Part shown: in pieces, positions 9,858-18,207 of the stretch
How positions within the stretch are numbered: position 1 is the first letter of the stretch
Layout of the letters: each line of letters opens with the position of its first letter
Source of the DNA: Actinomyces glycerinitolerans
Lineage (GTDB): Bacteria > Actinomycetota > Actinomycetes > Actinomycetales > Actinomycetaceae
NCBI RefSeq assembly: GCF_900098745.1
Contig: NZ_FQTT01000011.1
Coordinates: 282,237 to 346,236, forward strand
Length of the DNA stretch: 64,000 bases
Direction: 5' to 3'
Position numbers and translations under genes: made by a program
The notes under the pieces: generated by a model
Database searches by the model: none
What the model was told of the DNA's origin: nothing
What the model saw: only the letters and a program-made list of their open reading frames with translations

Positions 9858-10295
9858 TCACAGAGCAGCGTAAGCGACGTCGTCGACGGGCTCGAGCCAC
9901 TCGTTGGAGGTGTTCTCCCCGGGAACCGCGAGCGCGATGTGGGAGAACCAGGAGTCGGCCTTGGCACCGTGCCAGTGCTTGACGCCGGCGCGGATGAACA
10001 CCACCGATCCGGGCTCGAGGGAGACGGGCTCCTCGCCCTCCGCCTGGTACCAGCCGGAGCCGGCGGTGCAGATGAGCACCTGGCCGCCGCCGGAAGTGGC
10101 GTGGTGGATGTGCCAGTTGTTGCGGCAGCCGGGCGAGAAGGTGACGTTGTGGACGCCGACGGCGCACTCGGGGTCGTCGACGAGGTTGTTCAGGTAGCTG
10201 TCGCCGATGAAGTACTGGGCGAAGGCGGTGTTCAGCTCGCCCTTGCCGAAGACGTTCTCGGCGGCGAAGACGGATTCGTCGGTGGTGGCGGTCAT
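9858..10295 (-). CDS. Cupin domain protein
   Basis: This 145-residue single-domain cupin has the two metal-binding motifs: HIHHATSGGGQVLICTAGSG (motif 1) and GSVVFIRAGVKHWHGA (motif 2, last His). It probably binds a metal ion in a small beta-barrel. Similar proteins sit beside carboxymuconolactone-decarboxylase-type or quinone-related enzymes, but no such gene is adjacent here, so the substrate is unknown. The ATG at 10295 follows GAGAGGAACCACC. The coding frame stays open far upstream to 10778, but the ribosome binding site and the cupin start mark the shorter form. Confidence 0.8.
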   Translation of the reverse strand: MTATTDESVFAAENVFGKGELNTAFAQYFIGDSYLNNLVDDPECAVGVHNVTFSPGCRNNWHIHHATSGGGQVLICTAGSGWYQAEGEEPVSLEPGSVVFIRAGVKHWHGAKADSWFSHIALAVPGENTSNEWLEPVDDVAYAAL

Positions 10296-10513
10296 GGTGG
10301 TTCCTCTCCCGCGGCCTGGACGGCCGCGCAGCCTCAGGCTAGGAGCGCCGCCCGGCCGCAGCCAGGCACCGACCGGACCCCCATGCGCCGTCCCGCCGCA
10401 CTCTGGGAGCACGCCGAGGTCGGCAGAAGTCTCGCGCCGAGGCCGGTCGAGGCGGCGGCAGCATTCGGTCCGTCTACGCCGCCTCCAGCACCGCCAACTG
10501 GCATGATCCAGGT

Positions 10514-11065
10514 ATGAGCGCCACTGACTCTTCCGGGTCCGCCCCCTCTGACTCCAGGCCCTCCTCGTCCAGCCGCGGCCGCGCCGATAGCAAGCGGTGG
10601 AGCGCTCCGCCGGTTGATTCGATCCTGCTGCAAGCACCGACCCGACTTCCACGACGTCGCCGGACCGAGTGGTGGACGGTCGCCGCATGGTCCCTCGCGC
10701 TGCTACTGCAGATAGCCCTACGCCTTGACGAGGAGTTCTCCGACAGTTCTGACCGGGTGAGCCAAATGACGGAGGCATATTCGAACTCGACCATCCTCCT
10801 GTGCATCCTCGGCCTCATCTCCTGCCTAGTCCTCCTGAGCACGGAATCACTGCGCGCCGCCATTTGGGGAACGATCTTGGCCGCCGTCACGCTCACCGCC
10901 TCGCTAGTTACCTGGACGATCCTGTATGGATTGTGGCCGATTGAATACGTCTGGTGGACGCGCGGATGGGTTGTCAATTTCGTGTTCGGCATCGTCCTCG
11001 TCCGCGCCATCCGCGACCTCGCCGCAAACATCAATGAAAGCTTCGGTCACCGGTACGAGGTGTAA
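10514..11065 (+). CDS. Small integral membrane protein, unknown function
   Basis: I do not recognise this 183-residue protein. It begins with a Ser/Arg/Pro-rich cytoplasmic segment (about 1-50) and then has four probable membrane helices: TVAAWSLALLLQIAL (about 54-70), STILLCILGLISCLVLL (about 91-108), AIWGTILAAVTLTASLV and WVVNFVFGIVLVRAI. The ribosome binding site before the ATG is weak (CCAGG). The codon pattern supports real coding, though with a lower G+C third position than its neighbours. It stands alone between a divergent cupin gene and the convergent vapBC pair. Confidence 0.6.
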   Translation: MSATDSSGSAPSDSRPSSSSRGRADSKRWSAPPVDSILLQAPTRLPRRRRTEWWTVAAWSLALLLQIALRLDEEFSDSSDRVSQMTEAYSNSTILLCILGLISCLVLLSTESLRAAIWGTILAAVTLTASLVTWTILYGLWPIEYVWWTRGWVVNFVFGIVLVRAIRDLAANINESFGHRYEV

Positions 11066-11125
11066 TCACGCCCGCCGACCGCAGTCGACGCACCGCCGTC
11101 GACGCAGAGGCCACCACCTGGCGCG

Positions 11126-11551
11126 CTATCCGGCCGTGACTGCCTCGACGGCGACTCCGACCGCTTCATATGTCCCCCTCGCGCGCGCGTCCCGTGTGGC
11201 GAGCACCGCGCCATTCTCCAACGCCGCGAGAGCGACCAGACCGTCGTAGACGGCACCGCCGGCGATTCCAAGGCCGGCCAATCGCCGGTGTGCCGTGATC
11301 GCCGAATTCGCAGAAAGGGCGAGTACCTCTGGGAAACGGTCGTCGATAAGCGCAACCGCGTCTTCGGCGGACACGCGCGCGTCTCCGGGGAGCCGCGTCA
11401 GCACCGCATAGGTCTCCGCCAGGGCGTGCCCGCTGAGACTCAGCCGCCTCCCCCTCGCCCAGTCACGCACCGGGCGATGTGCCTCATGGGAGGCGACCAG
11501 CAGAGGAATGGCAACACTCGTATCGACGGCTAGGCGCGGCGCGGCGTTCAC
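11126..11551 (-). CDS. vapC: PIN-domain toxin of a VapBC-type pair
   Basis: This 141-residue PIN-domain protein is probably a VapC ribonuclease toxin that cleaves RNA when its antitoxin is degraded. The acidic catalytic residues are visible as the N-terminal AVDTSVAI (Asp), the central LAETYAVLTRLP (Glu), YDGLVALAAL (Asp) and VLATRDARA (Asp). The GTG at 11551 overlaps the stop of the upstream antitoxin gene as GTGA, the usual coupling in vapBC operons. The RNA target cannot be read from the sequence. Confidence 0.85.
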   Translation of the reverse strand: MNAAPRLAVDTSVAIPLLVASHEAHRPVRDWARGRRLSLSGHALAETYAVLTRLPGDARVSAEDAVALIDDRFPEVLALSANSAITAHRRLAGLGIAGGAVYDGLVALAALENGAVLATRDARARGTYEAVGVAVEAVTAG

Positions 11552-11787
11552 CTTCTGCCACCATCGATCAGTGCGAACATCACGTCATCGGTGACTGGGG
11601 TCTGCGAAGTGGCGACCAGGTGCCCATCCTCACCACGCTCCACTCGGGCAGTACGCCCACCCGGGGTCAGCTGCACGCCGCCTCCATAGGGGGACACATC
11701 CACCTTCGTTCCCGGCAGCAATCCAAGCGACTCCCGCAGGCTCTTCGGCAGGAGGATGCGTCCGCCCGAATCGATCGTCAACTCCAT
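11548..11787 (-). CDS. vapB: AbrB/SpoVT-type antitoxin
   Basis: This 79-residue antitoxin begins with a swapped-hairpin AbrB DNA-binding fold: MELTIDSGGRILLPKSLRESLGL, with the usual GRI-LP-LR pattern. The C-terminal part should wrap and inhibit the PIN toxin encoded next, whose start overlaps its stop by four bases. VapB proteins normally repress their own operon together with VapC. No clear ribosome binding site precedes the ATG, so initiation may be leaderless. Confidence 0.83.
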   Translation of the reverse strand: MELTIDSGGRILLPKSLRESLGLLPGTKVDVSPYGGGVQLTPGGRTARVERGEDGHLVATSQTPVTDDVMFALIDGGRR

Positions 11788-11878
11788 GGGATGAGATTAC
11801 CATCGTAGTCCCATTTCGCTGAGGGTCGCTCGCACGGACGCGGCAGGGCCGGGACCGGGCCCAGGAGGGGCGCCGGAG

Positions 11879-13249
11879 TCAGGCGATCAGCCAGACGACG
11901 CCGGTGAGCAGGAAGCCGGTGAGTCCGCCGACGGTCGACAGCAGGGTCCACTTCTTCAGCCCGTCCTTGACGGACAGGCCCATGTACTTGGTGACGATCC
12001 AGAAGCCGGAGTCGTTGATGTGGGAGAAGCCCAGGGCGCCGAAGCCGATCGCCATCTGAATCAGCACCACCTGCAGGGCCGAGTAGCCGCCGCTGGCAAT
12101 CGCGTCCGCCAGCAGCCCTGCCGTGGTCAGGATCGCCACCGTCGCCGAGCCCTGCGAGGCCCGCAGCGCTGCCGAAATGACGAAGGCGGTCAAGAGGATC
12201 GGCAGGTGCGCGGTCACCAGGGCCTGCGCCAGCGCATCGCCGATACCGCTGGCCACCAACACGCCGGCGAACACTCCCCCGGCGCCGGTGACGAACACAA
12301 TGGTGGCCACATCGGGCAGTGCGGAGTCGAGGATCTTGCCGCGCTGCTCCAAGGACCACCCCTGCTGCTGGCCGACGATGAAGTAGGCCAGCAGCACGGC
12401 GGTCAGCAGCGCCGTCGTCGAAGAGCCGATGAATCCGAGCACCGCGTGGGCGGAGGACTCCTCATCCACCAGCATCTGCCCGACGGTGCCCACCATGATC
12501 TGCACAATCGGCTCGAGAATCAGGAAGACGACCGTTCCGGGGCCGGTGGCGTGCGCCCGGGGCACCGCGCCGCCGGGCGTATAGGTGGACTCGGCGGCCT
12601 CCGTGGCGCTGCCGAGCGGCGTCGGGCCGACCGGAACCGCCTCCAGGCCCAGTCGCGTGGAGGCGAAGTAGACCACGACCGCCACCAACGCGCACACGGG
12701 CAGGGCCAGCAGCATCAGCAAACCGACGTCAACCTCGAGCGTGGCCGCCGAGGCTACCGGCCCCGGATGAGGCGGGATGACCACGTGCAGGGCGAGCATC
12801 GTCGCCGCCACCGGCAGGCCGATCTTGAGCGGGTTGATCTTCGCAATGTAGGCGAAGCCGAAGACGATCGGCGCCAGGATGATGAAGCCGACGTCAAAGA
12901 AGATCGGGATGCCGAGGATGAAGGCGGCCGCGACGACGGCCGCGACCACGCGCTCACGCCCCAGCATCCGAGTGAAGCGCTCGGCCAGGACCTCCGCGCC
13001 GCCGGCGGCCTCAATGACCCGGCCCAGCATCGCCCCCAGGCCGACGACCATGGCCACGGACCCTAGGGTCTTGCCCATGCCGTCGATCATCGTCTGGACT
13101 ACGTCCCCGATCGGGATGCGCGCGGCCAGCGCGAGCACCATGGACACCAGGATCATGGCCACGAAGGCACTCATTTTGGCCTTGATGACCAACACCAGCA
13201 GAACGGCTATCGCCGCTACCGCCAGTAGCAGCAGGACGGTGGTGGACAT
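11879..13249 (-). CDS. GntP-family permease for gluconate-like acid sugars
   Basis: This 456-residue transporter belongs to the GntP gluconate:H+ symporter family and has about 12-14 membrane segments. The N-terminal pattern (MSTTVLLLLAVAAIAVLLVLVIKAK, written in parts as VLLLLAVAAIA and LVLVIKAK), GMGKTLGSVAMVVGLGAMLGR and the C-terminal GFGALGFSHINDSGFW stretch are typical. It is the last gene of the unit gntR-kinase-dehydrogenase-permease, 10 bp after the dehydrogenase. The context points to uptake of a four-carbon acid sugar (threonate or erythronate) rather than gluconate. That is inference from the kinase family next door. Confidence 0.88.
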   Translation of the reverse strand: MSTTVLLLLAVAAIAVLLVLVIKAKMSAFVAMILVSMVLALAARIPIGDVVQTMIDGMGKTLGSVAMVVGLGAMLGRVIEAAGGAEVLAERFTRMLGRERVVAAVVAAAFILGIPIFFDVGFIILAPIVFGFAYIAKINPLKIGLPVAATMLALHVVIPPHPGPVASAATLEVDVGLLMLLALPVCALVAVVVYFASTRLGLEAVPVGPTPLGSATEAAESTYTPGGAVPRAHATGPGTVVFLILEPIVQIMVGTVGQMLVDEESSAHAVLGFIGSSTTALLTAVLLAYFIVGQQQGWSLEQRGKILDSALPDVATIVFVTGAGGVFAGVLVASGIGDALAQALVTAHLPILLTAFVISAALRASQGSATVAILTTAGLLADAIASGGYSALQVVLIQMAIGFGALGFSHINDSGFWIVTKYMGLSVKDGLKKWTLLSTVGGLTGFLLTGVVWLIA

Positions 13250-13259
13250 GGTCCCGCCC

Positions 13260-14147
13260 TCAGTCCTGCTCGGGCGCGATCACGGTGATGACCGTGGAGT
13301 CGTCCTGCGCTCCCAGGCCGCGCCGCGCCCCCTGCAGGTACAGCTGCTCGGCGGCGGCCGCCACCGGCGTCGACAGCCCGACCGACTTGGCGGCGGCCGT
13401 AACGATGCCCATGTCCTTGACGAAGATGTCGAGCCGGGAACGCACCTCGGGCCCGTCATCGTCGTAGGCCTGCAGCATGCGCGGCCCACGGTCGCCGAGC
13501 ATGAAGGACTCCGCCGCGCCGGCCATGAGCGCCTTCAGCGCGGCCTCCACATCCAGGCCGAGGGCCTGGGCCAGCGCCAGTGCCTCACCGGCGGCGGCGA
13601 TGTGCACGCCGCACAGCAGCTGGTTCACGGTCTTCATGGACTGGCCGTAGCCGGGTTCGTCGCCCACGCGCACCAGGGTGGAGGACATCGCCTCGAGCAC
13701 ATCCTCGGTCGCCGCCCAGGCCTCGTCATCGGCGCCGACGACGACGAGCAGGTCACCGTCTCCGGCGCGTACCGGTCCGCCGGAAACGGGGGCGTCCACC
13801 AGCAGCAGGCCCATGTCCCGCAGCCGACCGGCGACGGCCTCCACGCCGGCCCCGCCCACCGTGGAGGTGAGCAGGACCGCGGCGCCGGGGCGCATGGCGG
13901 CGGCGATGCCGTCCTGGCCGAACAGCAGTTCCTCCAGCTGCGCCTGGTTGCGGACGGCGACCAGTACGACGTCGGCGTCGGCTACGGCCTCGGCTGCCGA
14001 GGTCGCGGGCACGATCCCGGCCTGCTGGGCGAGGGCCAGTCGTTCGGCCGAGATGTCGAAGCCGCGGACGGTGAAAGTCTGGGAGAGGTTGGTGGCCATG
14101 GGCAGACCCATGGCGCCTAGTCCCAGGACGGCAACGGTGGTGGTCAT
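13260..14147 (-). CDS. NAD-dependent acid-sugar dehydrogenase (LtnD/DenD type)
   Basis: This 295-residue enzyme is a beta-hydroxyacid dehydrogenase. The Rossmann motif is VAVLGLGAMGLPMATNL, the substrate motif is VDAPVSGGPVRA, and the catalytic-lysine region is GQSMKTVNQLL. In loci that pair it with a DUF1537 kinase, such an enzyme oxidises L-threonate or D-erythronate at C2 before phosphorylation and decarboxylation. The ATG at 14147 follows AAGGAG by eight bases. The gene lies between the kinase and a GntP permease. Substrate chirality cannot be decided from sequence. Confidence 0.82.
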   Translation of the reverse strand: MTTTVAVLGLGAMGLPMATNLSQTFTVRGFDISAERLALAQQAGIVPATSAAEAVADADVVLVAVRNQAQLEELLFGQDGIAAAMRPGAAVLLTSTVGGAGVEAVAGRLRDMGLLLVDAPVSGGPVRAGDGDLLVVVGADDEAWAATEDVLEAMSSTLVRVGDEPGYGQSMKTVNQLLCGVHIAAAGEALALAQALGLDVEAALKALMAGAAESFMLGDRGPRMLQAYDDDGPEVRSRLDIFVKDMGIVTAAAKSVGLSTPVAAAAEQLYLQGARRGLGAQDDSTVITVIAPEQD

Positions 14148-14239
14148 GATGAGATCTCCTTTGATCGGTTGTGGGGCAACTGCCCCCGGGTGTTGATGGG
14201 AAATGGTGAGGTGTGCAGCGCCGCCGCCCGGCGAGGCGA

Positions 14240-15658
14240 TCAGGCGTTGAGGGTGCTCACGACGGCGGTGAGTGAGCTCTCGTCGCCGACGTTTCCGGCG
14301 AACACGATGTAGGGGACGCCCGCGGCAGGGCCGTCCTGCGGCTCCCACAGGGAGACGATGCCGGGCAGCATGGGACCGCGGACCAGTGCCCGACGCATGC
14401 CCAGGCCGCGGGAGGCGACGTCGGAGGAGGTGATGCCGCCCTTGGCGATGACGAAGCGGGGGCAGCGGGCGGCGACAATGCGCTGGGCGATTTCGACGAC
14501 GGCGGCCGAGACGCGGCGGGCGAATTCGAGGGACTCCTCCGCGTCTCGTCCGGCCACGAAGGCGCCGCCGCGGCGGACCACCACGTTGCCCTCGCGCAGC
14601 GCGGCGGCGGCCTGTTCGGCGACCTGTTCGACGTGGGCGTCGCGCCGGTCCGGGTCGAGCACGGTGGGGACGTCGATGACGACTTCGGGCGTGCCGGTGG
14701 CCTCGCGCAATGCGTCGACCTGGCGCCCGGTCAGGCCCACGTGCGAGCCCACCACGATCAGGCCTCCGGCGGCGTCGGAGGCGGGGGCGAAGTCGGCCGG
14801 GCGGGCCTGCTCGGGGGTGAGCGGCGCATGCGGCACCTGCCCGATGCGTGCCCGGACGAAGGGCGGGCCGACGCGGTAGACGAAGTTCGCGCCGGCCGCC
14901 TCCGCCCGCTGGAGGGCGCGGGCGAGCAGCAGCAGGTCGTTCTCCTCCACGCAGTCGACGGCGATCGGCGTGCGGTTGTGCACGGAGGTGAGCCGGTCGA
15001 CGACGGCGTCCTCATCGGTGCGTAGCATCTCCAGGTCGATGACGACGACGTCCTGCGCCCGGGTGACGCCGGCGGTCTTCTCCTCGACCCACTCGGGCAG
15101 GTAGGAGGCCCGGTAGCCGAAGGTCTTGTCGGCGGCGAACTCGGTGTCTCCGACGGACACGAAACCGGTCTGCGCATTGCCCGCGTAGTGCGTGCCGTGC
15201 ACGGTGATGCGTCCGGCGTCGGGGAAGGCCGGGGACAGGATGACGCCGTCCACCTTGGTGCCGGCGTCTTCTAGCAGGTTGGCGATGGTGTCGGGCTCCA
15301 GCGGGAAGTGGCCGCGCAGTGTGGAGTCGGAGCGGGACACGAAGGCGATCTCCCTGCCGACGGAGTTGGCTGCAGCCAGGGCATTAGTGACGACCTCGGT
15401 GTTGACGCGGGCGGCCTCGGCTGGGTCGAGGCTGCGCGAGTTTGTCATTACGTAAACGGCGCTGGCGCCGGTGGCGAGGGCCCATTCCAGGTCCTCGACC
15501 GCCCACCCGGTTACCACCGGCAGGTCGGCGACCGACTGGGTGCCGGTGGGGTCGTCGTCGAGGACGACCAGGGCCCGAGTCAGGGCGGCGGATACTTGTG
15601 CCGGGTCCACGGCCGGGCCGGCGGGGATGCCGGCGGTGAGCTCGTCCAGCGTCTTCAT
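14240..15658 (-). CDS. Four-carbon acid sugar kinase (DUF1537 family)
   Basis: This 472-residue kinase has the N-terminal substrate motif VVLDDDPTGTQS and the C-terminal nucleotide-binding motif FVIAKGGITSSDVASRGLG. DUF1537 proteins are ATP-dependent kinases for D-erythronate, D- or L-threonate or their 2-oxo forms. With the neighbouring LtnD/DenD-type dehydrogenase, this one probably phosphorylates 2-oxo-tetronate. The known pathway then needs an OtnC-type decarboxylase/aldolase, and often an OtnI isomerase. Neither is seen here. AAAGGAG lies eight bases before the ATG at 15658. Confidence 0.87.
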   Translation of the reverse strand: MKTLDELTAGIPAGPAVDPAQVSAALTRALVVLDDDPTGTQSVADLPVVTGWAVEDLEWALATGASAVYVMTNSRSLDPAEAARVNTEVVTNALAAANSVGREIAFVSRSDSTLRGHFPLEPDTIANLLEDAGTKVDGVILSPAFPDAGRITVHGTHYAGNAQTGFVSVGDTEFAADKTFGYRASYLPEWVEEKTAGVTRAQDVVVIDLEMLRTDEDAVVDRLTSVHNRTPIAVDCVEENDLLLLARALQRAEAAGANFVYRVGPPFVRARIGQVPHAPLTPEQARPADFAPASDAAGGLIVVGSHVGLTGRQVDALREATGTPEVVIDVPTVLDPDRRDAHVEQVAEQAAAALREGNVVVRRGGAFVAGRDAEESLEFARRVSAAVVEIAQRIVAARCPRFVIAKGGITSSDVASRGLGMRRALVRGPMLPGIVSLWEPQDGPAAGVPYIVFAGNVGDESSLTAVVSTLNA

Positions 15659-15753
15659 GAGTGCACTCCTTTGTGACTGATGTTTTCGGATATGAGGTTG
15701 TCGGCGTCGTCCGGATTGCCGGCCTCAGGCCGCGCGCCGGCACGGCGGAGCGG

Positions 15754-16446
15754 TCAGGTGGTGTATTCCAGAAGGTCGTTGGTGGTCTGATCCATGTGGG
15801 CGCGCATGGCCGCCTTGGCGGCGTCGGGCGAGCCGAGGCGCAGGGCCAGGAGGATGCGCTCGTGCTGGGCGATGGCGTGGGCGCGCACCTCGTGGTGGGC
15901 GGAGGTGACCCGCCGCGCAGTCATCAGCTCCTGCCGCAGGGGTGCGAAGGTGGCGTGAATGAAGAGGTTTCCGGTGGCCTCGATGATGTGGTCGTGGAAG
16001 GCGAGGTCCGCGGCGGTGGCGGCCTCGACGTCGTCGGCGGCGTCCGCGGCCTTGAGGGCAGCGATAGTGGACTCCATCGCGGTCAGCCGCTCGGGGGTGA
16101 TGCGGGCGGCGGCGATGCCGGCGCTGCCGACCTCGATCATGCGCCGCACCTCGAGCAGGGCCAGGCCGATCTCGCGCTCCGAGCCTTCGTGGCGGGCGAG
16201 GGCGACCAGGCTGGCCAGGTCCTGCCAGTCGGCGGGATCGTTGACGTATGTACCCGATCCCTGGCGGGCCGAGAGGACGCCCCGTGTGATCAGGACCCGC
16301 ACCGCCTCGCGGGCGGTGAGCCGGGAGACGGACAAGACGGCGGCGAGCGCCTCCTCCCCCGGCAGAGCCGAGCCCACGGCATAGGTGCCGTCCACGACGC
16401 GGCGCAGCAGCTCGGCGACTGCGGTGTCGATGCGCGACGGGGCCAT
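15754..16446 (-). CDS. GntR/FadR-family regulator of the acid-sugar locus
   Basis: This 230-residue regulator has an N-terminal winged helix-turn-helix (about 1-70, with GSALPGEEALAAVLSVSRLTA and RQGSGTYVND) and a C-terminal all-helical FCD ligand domain (about 85-220). The FCD part shows LLEVRRMIEVGSAGIAA and FHDHIIEATGN, where the Asp/His residues bind a metal and the organic-acid ligand. It is the first gene of the unit. The 11-bp palindrome overlapping its ribosome binding site, repeated 120 bp upstream, suggests autoregulation. The ligand is likely a threonate- or erythronate-type acid. Confidence 0.87.
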   Translation of the reverse strand: MAPSRIDTAVAELLRRVVDGTYAVGSALPGEEALAAVLSVSRLTAREAVRVLITRGVLSARQGSGTYVNDPADWQDLASLVALARHEGSEREIGLALLEVRRMIEVGSAGIAAARITPERLTAMESTIAALKAADAADDVEAATAADLAFHDHIIEATGNLFIHATFAPLRQELMTARRVTSAHHEVRAHAIAQHERILLALRLGSPDAAKAAMRAHMDQTTNDLLEYTT

Positions 16447-16457
16447 GCAAACTCAAC

Positions 16458-16468
16458 TCCTCTGAGGA
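16458..16468. promoter_or_regulatory. Palindrome TCCTCTGAGGA at the gntR start, probable operator
   Basis: A perfect 5-1-5 palindrome overlaps the ribosome binding site of the GntR-type gene. The same arms recur at 16579-16589. It is the right size for a FadR/GntR half-turn operator, but it also contains the AGGAG of the ribosome binding site, so part of the match could be coincidental. Confidence 0.45.
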
Positions 16469-16578
16469 CTTGAGCACGAGCGTACGCTTCCGGGCGCCGG
16501 CTCGCAAGGGCAGTTACGGCTTGAATCGACAAATCACCCCGCCTGGCGAGGGGCGAGCGAGCCACACACGCGCCACAA

Positions 16579-16589
16579 TCCTCAGAGGA
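16579..16589. promoter_or_regulatory. Second palindrome TCCTCAGAGGA, probable operator
   Basis: The second copy of the 11-bp palindrome differs only at its central base from the one at 16458. The pair, 121 bp apart, brackets the whole promoter region of the acid-sugar operon. That arrangement suits repression by looping or dimer pairs. Confidence 0.5.
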
Positions 16590-16593
16590 CTAG

Positions 16594-16719
16594 CGCAGCA
16601 TCCGCGCGTCCCGGACATGGGCCGAGGCCCCCACGCCTTGGCCGTCCCACCCGGGCGGTCCGGCATACACGAGCGCGGAGGCGGACGCCCTGCTCGCCGA
16701 GCAGCGCAGGGACCACTGA
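16594..16719 (+). pseudogene. Possible remnant of an antitoxin upstream of the PIN toxin
   Basis: A 41-codon open stretch after a TAG at 16591 ends in TGA two bases before the toxin ATG. Its end reads TSAEADALLAEQRRDH, which is like the acidic, toxin-binding tail of Phd/VapB antitoxins. There is no ATG or GTG in frame and no DNA-binding half. Either the antitoxin has lost its 5' part or the resemblance is chance. Confidence 0.3.
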
Positions 16720-16721
16720 CC

Positions 16722-17141
16722 ATGCCCGGTCAAGTGGTTTATCTCGATTCGTCGGTGGCCCTGCGCACGATCCTGGATGTGCCCGAGCGGAAACGGGTGC
16801 AGGCCTGGATGCAATCACCGGGGATGACGCTCGTCTCCTCGCGCCTGCTGCGCACGGAGGTAATCCGCGTCCTGCGAAGAGAGAACCGACCGCTACGCGA
16901 CGGGCTTCCGCTGCTCGACCGCGCGGGTCTGATCGACATCACGCGCCAGGTGCACACCGTGGCCGAATCCATTGAGAGGCACGTCAAGACCCTGGATGCC
17001 CTGCATCTGGCGACCGCTCTTGTTCTGGGTGAAACGAGTGCCGTCGCCACTCACGACGCCACAATGAAGACCGTTGCCGAGAATCTCGGGCTGAGCGTGA
17101 TCGACCCGGTCGAATATCCGTCCTCCCCGAATTCGGCGTGA
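16722..17141 (+). CDS. PIN-domain protein (VapC-like) without an intact antitoxin
   Basis: This 139-residue PIN-domain protein has acidic residues in the expected places: VYLDSSVALRTIL (Asp), LLRTEVIRVLRR (Glu), LDALHLATALVLG (Asp) and AVATHDATM (Asp). It is a likely VapC-type ribonuclease. The ATG at 16722 is chosen because the PIN fold begins there; a longer reading from 16470 would put Arg/Pro-rich sequence without family character at the front. No complete antitoxin precedes it. It is divergent from the GntR gene, so it may be a solitary or degenerate toxin. Confidence 0.75.
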   Translation: MPGQVVYLDSSVALRTILDVPERKRVQAWMQSPGMTLVSSRLLRTEVIRVLRRENRPLRDGLPLLDRAGLIDITRQVHTVAESIERHVKTLDALHLATALVLGETSAVATHDATMKTVAENLGLSVIDPVEYPSSPNSA

Positions 17142-17345
17142 CCAGCACATCACCCGCCAGCCCACGAGCACCCGCCAAGACAAAGAGCCGTCATAGAGGA
17201 TGTCGAGTCCGCGCAGGCCCCGTTGGCGCCGGCGAGGAGACTCATTGAGTCGGGGGCATGGCAGTGGTAGCTAGCGGAGAATCTGGTGGCTCCGCTTCGG
17301 CGCGCTGCCCGCAGCCGAAACCGGGGACAACGCATCCTGCGCGCC

Positions 17346-18038
17346 TCAACGGACGAAATCGGCCACAACCTCGTATAGGGAGCGGTGCTCACGCAGGTCC
17401 TCCAGCGCCTGCATGACGGGGGCGGGCAGATCGGCGTCCTCGGGCAGATAGGACAGCAACCCGTAATCCGCCCTTACCGTTCCCACCGCCCGGGACCAGC
17501 GCAGCGGGGCCAGCGGATCCTCAACCCGGTAGGGCATGGGTGCGTCGGCGACGCCCGCGTCACGTACAGCCTGCTCGCTCGCCGCGACCAGATCGGGCGA
17601 TTCAGCGTCATAAACGATTCCGCCACCGGGGAAGCTGTGCGCCAGCTCGTCGACCAGCCGCCGCACGTCCTCCTCCGCGAAGAAGTAGACCACGCCGGAG
17701 GCGACGGCGACCATTCCGGCGTCGGCGTCGATGTCTGCCATCCAGTCGGTGTCCGTCAGGGAGGCGGACAGTTCCCTCTCACGTGGGTGAGGTGGTAGCC
17801 ACTCACGCCGCAGGCTCACGACTTCCGGCAGGTCCAGGCAGTAGACGCGCGCCGCGGGGTCGTCCAAATCGTCTACGAGTCGGTCCATTCCGCAGCCCAG
17901 GTCGACGACGGCGGCGCCGGGGTGGTCCCGAAGGTACCTGCGCACCTCTTTTACCGCAGCCCGATGCCGCAGGGCGTAGATGGCTGCGGGGACGTCACCC
18001 AGGTCCGCTGCCGCTAGTTCGGGCATGCGCCCTGTCAT
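17346..18038 (-). CDS. SAM-dependent methyltransferase (LCMT/PKS O-methyltransferase-like), N-terminus uncertain
   Basis: This class I methyltransferase uses S-adenosylmethionine; motif I is AVVDLGCGMDRLVDDL and a following acidic strand is RVYCLDLPEVVSLRREWL. The pattern is that of the leucine carboxymethyltransferase/polyketide O-methyltransferase family. Translated from the ATG at 18038 it is 230 residues. In the same frame upstream, codons 18158-18039 read RTLFTPLLGRARAARL and then FQDAWAQDLAQRM, which matches the usual N-terminus of the family. That stretch has no ATG, GTG or TTG before a stop at 18161-18159. The gene is therefore either 5'-damaged or uses a rare start. An ATG at 18166 is out of frame and could be joined by a single-base shift. 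It lies beside the CRISPR array. Confidence 0.7.
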   Translation of the reverse strand: MTGRMPELAAADLGDVPAAIYALRHRAAVKEVRRYLRDHPGAAVVDLGCGMDRLVDDLDDPAARVYCLDLPEVVSLRREWLPPHPRERELSASLTDTDWMADIDADAGMVAVASGVVYFFAEEDVRRLVDELAHSFPGGGIVYDAESPDLVAASEQAVRDAGVADAPMPYRVEDPLAPLRWSRAVGTVRADYGLLSYLPEDADLPAPVMQALEDLREHRSLYEVVADFVR

Positions 18039-18207
18039 TCTTTGGGCGAGGTCCTGGGCCCAGGCGTCCTGAAAGCAGTGCGGCCACAGGCGTGCCGCAC
18101 GCGCTCTACCGAGCAGTGGAGTGAACAGGGTCCGCTGAACCGCCTGACTAAGCAGGCACTAACCATAGTGCCGATCCGAGGCCGACGGTCCCCACACGCC
18201 CCGCCCG

